Below, in pieces: positions 9,179 through 14,466 of a DNA stretch of 14,466 bases. Made by a program: the position numbers and the translations under genes. The number at the start of each line of letters is the position of its first letter. Position 1 is the first letter of the stretch. Location of the stretch: NCBI GenBank assembly GCA_002712305.1, contig PATE01000140.1, forward strand, positions 1 through 14,466, written 5' to 3'. Below the pieces are notes generated by a model that saw nothing but the letters and a program-made list of their open reading frames with translations, ran no database searches and was not told the DNA's origin. The DNA comes from Gemmatimonadota bacterium (lineage in GTDB: Bacteria; Latescibacterota; UBA2968; UBA8231).

Positions 9179-10303
9179 TTGGCTCAGATCCTAACGCACC
9201 GCACCGTCGTGAGAGATGGATGGCACAACATGTGCACCGACATCTGCTTCTGGCGAGACACGTTCTGGCTCGTCTACGACCGGACCTCGGCGCACTCGGC
9301 GCCAGACGGTGTCGTTGTTGTACTCCGCTCATCAGATCTGAGGCGCTGGGACGAGGTTGCCGTGCTGGCAACGCCCAACGACGCACGGGATGTGAAGCTG
9401 GCGGCCACCGAGGATGAACTGCTCGTGTTCTGCACCGACAGCTGGTACGAGCCGGTGGCCGGTCGCAAGCGACAGGTGGCGCAACCGTATCTGTTCAGTT
9501 CGCCTGACGGCCGCCGGTGGTCACACCCGACGAGAATCCACGAGAGGAACTACTGGCTCTGGCGGGTGCGTCGGCACGAGGGTGTCTTCTACTGCGCCGA
9601 GAAGGGCGGCGACCTGCTCTCCAGCGAGGATGGCCGGCACTGGACGTTCGTTTCCAGAATCCCTGACGACGAGGGCCAGGACCCGAACGAACTGAAGGAG
9701 ATCCGCAAGATCGACCATCGGACGACGCCGCGCTTCAACGAAGCGGACGTCATCTTCCGACCGGACGGACAGCTGTGGTGCGTCTCCCGAACGAAACGAG
9801 AGCCCGGTCAGCATTCCCTACTGTACATCTCCGACCCGCCCTACGAGCGGTGGTCTTGCGTCGACCTGGAGGCACTGATCCACTGCCCGGCGCTGTGCGA
9901 CTCGGGTGGCAACGTGTATGTCGCAGGGCGGCGCGATCCCACCGTGCCGTGGATCCCCCAGCACTCGCCCGTGGGCAATACGGGGATATTCCGGCTGGAT
10001 CCGGACGGCGTGACGCCGGTGTTTGCCCTGCCAAGCGATGGCGATGCAGCCTATCCGGGTCTTGTCTCGGTCGAGCCCGATCAGCTGATCGTCAGCTACT
10101 ACTCGCAGCACGCCTACTTGAGCGGCGTGCTTCGGGCCGATCGGACTCCTTCTATCCACATCGAGCGATGGGGTGTCCTGCGGCGGGAGGAAGCGGGTCA
10201 GATTACGCCGCGCAAGGAGCTGTCGCACTACAAGTCCGGGCCCGTCGACATCTACGTCGCCGAGATCGACCTGGCGGCAGAGGGCAAGTCCCTCGCATTC
10301 TAA
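9179..10303 (+). CDS. Asp-box (BNR/sialidase-like) beta-propeller protein
   Basis: A 374-residue protein made of propeller blades. Asp-box motifs are SSPDGRRW (107-114) and SSEDGRHW (148-155), with a weaker one in SSDLRRW (51-57). The N-terminus HRTVVRDGWHNMCTDICFW is followed by FWLVYDRTSAHSAPDGVVVVLRS. The TTG start at 9179 is chosen from the GGGAAGG ribosome site and because it places the first blade at the N-terminus. The frame is open further upstream, but only as the antisense shadow of the tandem-PhyH gene. Such folds occur in exo-sialidases and related glycosidases and also in non-enzymatic binding proteins. The sialidase Arg triad and FRIP motif are not evident, so glycosidase activity is uncertain. 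A DUF5069-like gene follows 20 bp downstream, probably in the same transcript. Confidence 0.82.
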   Translation: MAQILTHRTVVRDGWHNMCTDICFWRDTFWLVYDRTSAHSAPDGVVVVLRSSDLRRWDEVAVLATPNDARDVKLAATEDELLVFCTDSWYEPVAGRKRQVAQPYLFSSPDGRRWSHPTRIHERNYWLWRVRRHEGVFYCAEKGGDLLSSEDGRHWTFVSRIPDDEGQDPNELKEIRKIDHRTTPRFNEADVIFRPDGQLWCVSRTKREPGQHSLLYISDPPYERWSCVDLEALIHCPALCDSGGNVYVAGRRDPTVPWIPQHSPVGNTGIFRLDPDGVTPVFALPSDGDAAYPGLVSVEPDQLIVSYYSQHAYLSGVLRADRTPSIHIERWGVLRREEAGQITPRKELSHYKSGPVDIYVAEIDLAAEGKSLAF

Positions 10304-10323
10304 ACTTCGAGAGAGGCACCACG

Positions 10324-10767
10324 ATGGAACCACAGATCCCACTGATCAGCACCTGGACGAAGGGTCCGCTCGGTATCGCCCATCTTCCCAGGCTGTGGCT
10401 GAAGCTGCGATTGACGGCCAAGGGTCGGCTTGTCGACGGATACCGGTCGGGGGAGGGCGGCTTCGACGGTCACGTGCTCACGCACCTCGGGCTGGGTCTC
10501 GACAGCGTGAGATCCTTCATCGAGTCGCAGCCCTCGTACGTCGAGTTCGAAGCATGGGTGAGACAGAACGCGAAGCCCGAGAGCTTGACCCAGGAAGCGA
10601 TCGACCGGGTCAATGAGCAGATGCTGACCTTCGAGAAGTCGGGGGAGAACCGAGCGAATCAGCTCGAGTTTGTCGGGCTACCTGTTGACGACACCGTGTG
10701 GCTCGGCGCCGATCTCAACAATCTGGATGACTGGCAGGCGTTCCATCTGATGCTGCTCGATCAGTAG
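10324..10767 (+). CDS. DUF5069-like protein
   Basis: A 147-residue protein with a clear GAGAGG ribosome site upstream of the ATG at 10324. The pattern IAHLPRLWLKLRLTAKGRL, then a GGFDGHVLTHLGL segment, then VEFEAWVRQN resembles DUF5069 proteins. These are small uncharacterised bacterial proteins of about this size. A short C-terminal acidic part (DLNNLDDWQAFHLMLLDQ) follows. No signal peptide or membrane segment is seen. The gene lies 20 bp after the propeller gene. Its last 7 bp overlap the 3' end of the opposing MDR dehydrogenase gene. No biochemical role is known for the family; the name is from memory of the pattern. Confidence 0.72.
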   Translation: MEPQIPLISTWTKGPLGIAHLPRLWLKLRLTAKGRLVDGYRSGEGGFDGHVLTHLGLGLDSVRSFIESQPSYVEFEAWVRQNAKPESLTQEAIDRVNEQMLTFEKSGENRANQLEFVGLPVDDTVWLGADLNNLDDWQAFHLMLLDQ

Positions 10768-10768
10768 C
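10752..10768. terminator. Weak hairpin at the convergent gene ends
   Basis: GCTGCT (10752-10757) can pair with AGTAGC (10763-10768), one G-T wobble included, around a CGATC loop. It covers the overlapping stop codons of the DUF5069-like and MDR genes. Short and without a T-tract, so only a weak candidate. Confidence 0.2.
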
Positions 10769-11801
10769 TCAACAGCGCCTTCACGACCTTCCGCCCCTGC
10801 ACTGCCTGCAATGCCACCTCGATCTGATCGATCGAAAACCGGTGGCTGATGAACTCCTGTGCCGAGAGCTTGCCCTGGCGGACCCAGTTGCACAGGTCGA
10901 CCTGGGCTTCCTTTTCGTACAGCCGCGTCGGCCATTGGTGCACGAACAGGTTGTAATTGAAATCGCCGAGCGAGTTGTCGACGACAAACTCCCGTAGCCC
11001 TGCCATGAATCCGTAGACACACATCGAGCCGCCACGCTTCAGCAGAGGCAGGCCGACATTGATCAGCTCGGCCTTGCCGACGGCGTCGATCACCGCGTCG
11101 AGCGGGCCATGCGTTGCCGTGATTCCGGCAATGGTCTCATCCCCTGGCGCGAAAACGGCATCGGCGCCGAAGGCCCTGGCCTTCTCCTGCTTTTCGGGGT
11201 GACGGTCGACCAGGCCGATCCAGCCCAGACCGAAAAGCCGGCCCAGTTTCACGAAGCTCAGCCCCACCGGGCCGCCGCCGAAGACCAGGACGTCGTCGCC
11301 TGGCTGCAGGTGGAAATCCCGGAATGCGCCCAGCACCTCGCGCCACGTGCACAGCAGCACGGCATCATGCGGATCGATGTCGGCATCCACCGGGGTCTGG
11401 ATCTCAAAGACCTCGATCCAGCCATGCGCCTCTTCGGCCACACCATCCGCGACCATCGCCTCGTGATCGTTGGCCAGCACATATTCGCAGAAGCCGCCCC
11501 AGCCCGGCTGTAGTCCTTCGACGCCGAGGTCGAAGACGAGGCCGCTCACCGCTCGTCCACCGACGGCGAAGTTGCGCACCTTGTCGCCGATCTGTTCGAC
11601 GATGCCCACGCTTTCGTGACCCAGCGCAAACGGAAAGGCGTCTTCGAGGCCAGGAAACGCGCCGTGCACCAGTTCGCTGTCGGTCTTGTTGCACAGGCAG
11701 GCCAGTTCGGTGCGTACCAGTGCCTGGTACGGGCCGGGTTCAGGTCTCGGCGTATCGATGATCTCGAGTTGGCCGGGTGCGATGACGGAGATGGTTTTCA
11801 T
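10761..11801 (-). CDS. Zinc-type medium-chain (MDR) alcohol dehydrogenase
   Basis: A 346-residue medium-chain dehydrogenase. The GroES-like N-terminal domain holds the catalytic zinc residues Cys37 (CLCNKTDSELV) and His62-Glu63 (FALGHESVGIVEQIG). The Rossmann domain shows VLVFGGGPVGLSFVKLGRLFG (172-192). Asp199 at the end of the second strand (IGLVDRHPEKQEKARAFGAD) suggests NAD rather than NADP. The four-cysteine structural zinc lobe of classical alcohol dehydrogenases is absent, as in some sugar-alcohol and polyol dehydrogenases. The ATG at 11801 lies 11 bp after the stop of the upstream PhyH gene, so the two form a likely operon. The PhyH product could be its alcohol substrate (inference). 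A start 14 codons upstream would overlap the PhyH gene and adds nothing family-like. Confidence 0.92.
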   Translation of the reverse strand: MKTISVIAPGQLEIIDTPRPEPGPYQALVRTELACLCNKTDSELVHGAFPGLEDAFPFALGHESVGIVEQIGDKVRNFAVGGRAVSGLVFDLGVEGLQPGWGGFCEYVLANDHEAMVADGVAEEAHGWIEVFEIQTPVDADIDPHDAVLLCTWREVLGAFRDFHLQPGDDVLVFGGGPVGLSFVKLGRLFGLGWIGLVDRHPEKQEKARAFGADAVFAPGDETIAGITATHGPLDAVIDAVGKAELINVGLPLLKRGGSMCVYGFMAGLREFVVDNSLGDFNYNLFVHQWPTRLYEKEAQVDLCNWVRQGKLSAQEFISHRFSIDQIEVALQAVQGRKVVKALLSY

Positions 11802-11812
11802 TCGGTCGCCGC

Positions 11813-12952
11813 TCACGGCGCTCTGCCGTGGTTTCGTTCCCATTCCTCGCGGCTCATGCCCCCAACGACCAGATGGCTGTTGTCACCGCCTCGGTCCGCC
11901 TCGCGCTGCGCCCGGGCGCGCTGTGCCTTCTCCTGGTTTTCGGCCTGCAGCACATCCTCCACCCCTTCGGCCAGGTGCCGGTAAAGCAACTGCAGCTCTG
12001 GCGAGAAGCGATCGTATACATCGCGCGGCACCGACGTACGTAACGTATGACCGCCCGAGTGCAGGTTGCCAAACTCATTGCCTGACAACCACCATGGCGC
12101 GTAGCGGCAGACCACGGCGGTGCGCTCGTGCTCGCTCTGGTTCGTGGCGCCCGAATGCCAGATCCGCGTGTCCTGCATAAACACCGATCCCGCCGGGGCC
12201 GAAACCTGAAACTCTCCCGGAATCGGTGCATGCTCGTCAATCCCATCGGCGGGGCCGCGCGGATTGCGTGGGTCTTTGTGCGAGCCCGGCACGATCCACG
12301 TGCCGCCGTTGAATGGGGTCACGTCTTCAGGACCGAGATACCAGATCGTGGACAGAGCCATGCAGACATCGGGGAAGGGTTGGGCGATGGCGCCACAGTG
12401 CTTCCACGGTTCCTCATCGCTCGGCCCGTACGCCGTCAGATCGTGGGGCCAGTCCGAATGCCAGGCCCGCCGCCGCAGCTGCTCCTCGGACAGCGGTTGC
12501 TCTGCCGGTCTCGACGACTTGTTGACCTCGGTCTGCAGAATGCGCACGTGCGGATCGAGGGCGGCTCGCGCAACCCGCACCACGCGCGGCTCCGCCAGGT
12601 ATTCGGCAAAGGTCCCGTTGCAGGCGACGTCGCTCAGCTCGGCGTCGGGCGGCAGCGGGGGGCGGACCGGTCCATCTCCGAACTCCACCTCTGGATTTCG
12701 GTCACGCTCCAACGCCTGGCGCCGCTCCTTTTCGGCCTCACGGACCGTCTGCAGTTGGCGGCGTCCCACATGCACGCTCTCGCGCACGGCGTCGACCCGA
12801 TCCTCGGGGATCACGCGCTCGACGACGCAAAAGCCCTGAATGCGCAGCGAATGCAGATAGCCTTCGATTTCGGCATCGCCGCCCCGGGGAATCCCCGTGC
12901 CGATGGAGTACGGGAGGCGTAGCCGTTCGTCGAGTTCTGAGTGTTCTGACAT
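11813..12952 (-). CDS. PhyH-family Fe(II)/2-oxoglutarate dioxygenase with charged extensions
   Basis: A 379-residue oxygenase, longer than the usual 250-300. The active site is complete: His165 and Asp167 in RAWHSDWPHDL, distal His266 in TRIWHSGATNQSEHERTAVVCRY, and Arg277 as the likely 2-oxoglutarate ligand. The core strands MALSTIWYLGPED and NGGTWIVPGSHKDPRNPRG are typical. Two additions stand out. One is a charged helix at about 68-90 (TVREAEKERRQALERDRNPE). The other is a C-terminal tail of about 60 residues with a coiled-coil-like section (VEDVLQAENQEKAQRARAQRE), ending SREEWERNHGRAP. The ATG at 12952 has a GGA ribosome site; a TTG two codons earlier (12958) is possible. It is first in a two-gene minus-strand unit with the MDR dehydrogenase. 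Confidence 0.92.
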   Translation of the reverse strand: MSEHSELDERLRLPYSIGTGIPRGGDAEIEGYLHSLRIQGFCVVERVIPEDRVDAVRESVHVGRRQLQTVREAEKERRQALERDRNPEVEFGDGPVRPPLPPDAELSDVACNGTFAEYLAEPRVVRVARAALDPHVRILQTEVNKSSRPAEQPLSEEQLRRRAWHSDWPHDLTAYGPSDEEPWKHCGAIAQPFPDVCMALSTIWYLGPEDVTPFNGGTWIVPGSHKDPRNPRGPADGIDEHAPIPGEFQVSAPAGSVFMQDTRIWHSGATNQSEHERTAVVCRYAPWWLSGNEFGNLHSGGHTLRTSVPRDVYDRFSPELQLLYRHLAEGVEDVLQAENQEKAQRARAQREADRGGDNSHLVVGGMSREEWERNHGRAP

Positions 12953-13103
12953 GACCAAATCCAGCTTGCAGGGAAACGGAGACGCCAGAACGATCAGCGA
13001 CGGGGCAGATCAAGACAAGTGCCGCATGAGGTCAGACTTCTTGGTGCACCCCGGATGGGGGCTATCGTTAACCCGTCTGTGGCTCCCTCACACTACGAAC
13101 GCA

Positions 13104-13286
13104 ATGATCCTTCTCGTCCTGATCCTGCTCCGCGCAGTCCCGCTCTCCGCCCACAATGGGGCCGTGGCCATCGCTGTGTCTGTCGACGGGATTGTCATCG
13201 AGAGGATGTCGCGCCAGGCGGATCGAACCACGGGGCTGAAGGCCGACGATTATCTCCGCGTTCTCAGGATCGCATACGTACCGTAG
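13104..13286 (+). pseudogene. Remnant of a secreted protein (signal peptide plus short stub, 60 aa)
   Basis: The frame begins with MILLVLILLRAVPLSAHNGA, a good signal peptide with a likely cut after LSA or nearby. It continues AVAIAVSVDGIVIERMSRQ and ends LKADDYLRVLRIAYVP before a stop. The motif 'VDGIxI' followed by 'xxADDYxxxxRIAY' recalls the N-terminus of longer periplasmic sensor or CBM-like proteins ('VDGxIxDGDLxDW'), with a piece missing after VDGIVI. This resemblance is from memory and moderate at best. With only 60 residues it is most likely a truncated gene. Its 3' end overlaps the opposing fragment that ends at 13250. Confidence 0.4.
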
Positions 13287-13665
13287 CCCAGTACGAGTAG
13301 CCCAAGCAACCACGCATGCTCGAAGGGGACGGCCTGGACCGTGTCATTTCCTCCGCCCGCCGCGGTAGTACTCGTGCTCGGGGCCGCGCCGTCGGCGGTG
13401 ATGATGACGTAGTCGACGACCGTCGGATTGATGGCCGAGCCGACCGTGTAGACGGCCGAGGGGGGACCGCCGCCGGAGTCGCGCAGGTGGATGTGGTTGC
13501 CGGCGGCGCTAAACTGAAATGCATGCCCCAGTATTGCCCCTGGCGCGATGTTGGCGGTGATTGAGTGTGACGCACGTCGTCTGTCGAGGGCCCCGATGCT
13601 GGGTAGATCGTGTCGATGACGTACTGAAGCGGTCGCGTTGCGGCAACCGCGTGCCGCGTGGGCAC
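13250..13665 (-). pseudogene. Fragment of a surface protein with a C-terminal anchor-like tail
   Basis: The coherent part runs from about 13573 to 13250: HSITANIAPGAILGHAFQF, HIHLRDSGGG, a low-complexity STSTTAAGGGND linker, and a tail. The tail has a short motif (AVPFEH), a hydrophobic stretch (AWLLGLLVLGYGTYAIL) and a basic end (RTRR). This three-part ending is the pattern of C-terminal sorting signals such as PEP-CTERM or IPTL-CTERM, but it matches no named one exactly. Upstream, YVIDTIYPASGPSTDD in a different frame (about 13623-13576) seems to belong to the same protein, which implies a frameshift. No ribosome site or start is convincing. Confidence 0.42.
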
Positions 13666-13736
13666 TATCTGCTGAAACCCACCTGAACGCAGGCGGGCTC
13701 AGTCTGGTTAGCAACTTGGCCTAGGAAACCCGCCGG

Positions 13737-13769
13737 TTGTGTCAGGGTTTTGGGCCCCGGCACCATCTG
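13737..13769 (+). repeat. Diverged 33-bp coding-like repeat, copy 1
   Basis: This segment reads CVRVLGPGTI on the plus strand. It aligns without gaps to 14138-14170 (CVNTLGPGTI) with 21 of 33 bases identical. Outside the two replaced residues, nearly all differences fall on synonymous codon positions. That suggests both copies derive from a translated sequence. Neither copy now sits in a recognisable gene. Confidence 0.35.
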
Positions 13770-14137
13770 CAGTCCATGTGGACCGCTCGACGATCGGGCT
13801 CTCGTCGCTTGGCCCCCCGTATGGCGGAGGCGTCGTCTGTGCCGCCGATACCCGTCGTCCAGCACCTGTGGACCCAGAGCCCATGGGGCTCGAAACCCGG
13901 TACCCCACCTCACATCCGTGAACCACCTCCAACCAAAGGCGCCCAGACGCCGGAGGCATGCGGAGGAACCGATCGACCTCTCGCAGCAAGAACACATATC
14001 GGCTCCGAGCGCGCATGGCACCCGGAGCTAATTCACCCTGGAGGTCTGAATTCTGAGGAGCGACGGTCTCGTCTCGTCGACCGACGCGCCAGCTGAACAA
14101 CGCTTTAACGAACGATGAACGCGCTCACATCGGCTGC

Positions 14138-14170
14138 TTGCGTCAACACACTCGGACCAGGTACGATCTG
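14138..14170 (+). repeat. Diverged 33-bp coding-like repeat, copy 2
   Basis: Second copy of the element at 13737, reading CVNTLGPGTIW in a short frame that ends at 14339. It lies just upstream of the CocE-like hydrolase gene. See copy 1 for the alignment. Confidence 0.35.
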
Positions 14171-14275
14171 GGCTCGATCGGGTGAAGCCGGCGCCAGAAC
14201 GCCGTGGTCGTGGTGCGTGCTTCGGCCAAGTCCACGCGGACGATCATCAAGGGCAGTAGAGGAGAAAATGAAGCA

Positions 14276-14466
14276 ATGGCAACAACCTACGAAGGCTCTC
14301 ACCAGCAGTACGGTGTCATCGCCGAGCGAAACCTCATGATGCCGATGCGCGATGGCGTAAGACTCGCGACAGACCTGTACTTCCCTGCAAGCGACGGCGT
14401 CAGAGCCGAGGGACAGTTTCCGGTGATACTGGAGCGAACGCCGTATAGCAAAGACGCCCCAAGACA
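14276..14466 (+). CDS. CocE/NonD-type alpha/beta hydrolase (peptidase S15-like), N-terminal part
   Basis: The first 63 codons of a gene cut by the right edge. The protein starts MATTYEGSHQQYGVIAERN, then shows the family opening MMPMRDGVRLATDLYFPA, followed by FPVILERTPYSK. This 'MRDGVxLxTDxYxP...PVIlxRTPYxK' signature is typical of CocE/NonD and X-Pro dipeptidyl-peptidase (S15) hydrolases, serine esterases or acylases of about 550-650 residues. The catalytic triad lies beyond the window. An AGGAG site (14260-14264) is 11 nt before the ATG at 14276, somewhat far. A second ATG at 14268 in another frame sits closer to it but opens only a short peptide. No signal peptide is visible. Confidence 0.88.
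   Translation, partial: MATTYEGSHQQYGVIAERNLMMPMRDGVRLATDLYFPASDGVRAEGQFPVILERTPYSKDAPR

Larger units (their letters stand above)
12953..14275. other. Gene-poor, decayed region
   Basis: About 1.3 kb without an intact gene. The open frames disagree with one another and lack ribosome sites or family motifs. It holds a truncated secreted-protein start (13104-13286), a fragment with an anchor-like tail on the other strand (13250-13665), and two diverged copies of a short coding-like repeat (13737 and 14138). No tRNA, IS ends, transposase or CRISPR repeats were seen. It looks like a boundary where genes have been lost. Confidence 0.6.

Noticed and set aside
12128-12922. Plus-strand open frame of 264 codons opposite the long PhyH gene
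   Set aside because: Shadow of a well-supported PhyH with an intact active site; no motifs of its own.
13665-14302. Overlapping frames on both strands in the right-hand gene-poor region
   Set aside because: Low-complexity Arg/Ser/Pro-rich translations with no ribosome sites or family patterns. Only the short repeat pair is kept.

Overview
This window comes from a GC-rich bacterial genome: Shine-Dalgarno sites, a lipoprotein signal and densely packed uninterrupted reading frames are all visible. The mix of genes suggests an uncultivated environmental lineage. Five phytanoyl-CoA dioxygenase-like (PhyH) domains are spread over four loci, next to Gfo/Idh/MocA and MDR dehydrogenases, Asp-box beta-propellers and a phosphonate-degrading oxygenase pair. 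From general knowledge, such PhyH expansions recall groups like Latescibacterota or Poribacteria, but no marker gene here fixes the taxonomy.

Layout, left to right. The minus strand carries the 5' end of pyrE (1-102), overlapped by a 79-residue PhyH N-terminal stub (89-328). A plus-strand run follows: Gfo/Idh/MocA oxidoreductase (498-1511), a beta-propeller glycosidase-like protein (1517-2986), a 47-residue micro-ORF (2990-3133) and a PhyH dioxygenase (3130-3951). These are spaced by 5 bp, by 3 bp and by an ATGA overlap. From 4017 to 5518 on the minus strand lies the wreck of a lipoprotein gene with fibronectin-III-like and NHL-like parts, carrying two frameshifts and an amber codon. Next on the plus strand is the clearest pathway of the window, a tmpA-tmpB pair (5659-7382). 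By homology it converts 2-trimethylaminoethylphosphonate to glycine betaine and phosphate. A perfect 9-bp hairpin separates it from a convergent gene (7412-9028) encoding two complete PhyH domains in one chain. A divergent intergenic region leads to an Asp-box propeller (9179-10303, TTG start) and a DUF5069-like protein (10324-10767). These converge, with a 7-bp overlap, on a minus-strand pair: PhyH (11813-12952) followed by MDR dehydrogenase (10761-11801).

The right end (12953-14275) has no intact gene. It holds a 60-residue secreted-protein remnant, a fragment ending in a membrane-anchor-like tail, and two diverged copies of a short coding-like repeat. A CocE/NonD-type alpha/beta hydrolase starts at 14276 and runs off the window.

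The enzymes suggest oxidative scavenging of small organic molecules: two types of 2-oxoglutarate oxygenase, a diiron oxygenase, two NAD(P) dehydrogenases and hydrolase-like propellers. Only the tmpAB step has a specific predicted substrate. The most interesting points are tmpAB with no transporter or regulator beside it, the tandem-PhyH protein, the micro-ORF wedged between coupled genes, and the PhyH stub grafted onto the start of pyrE.
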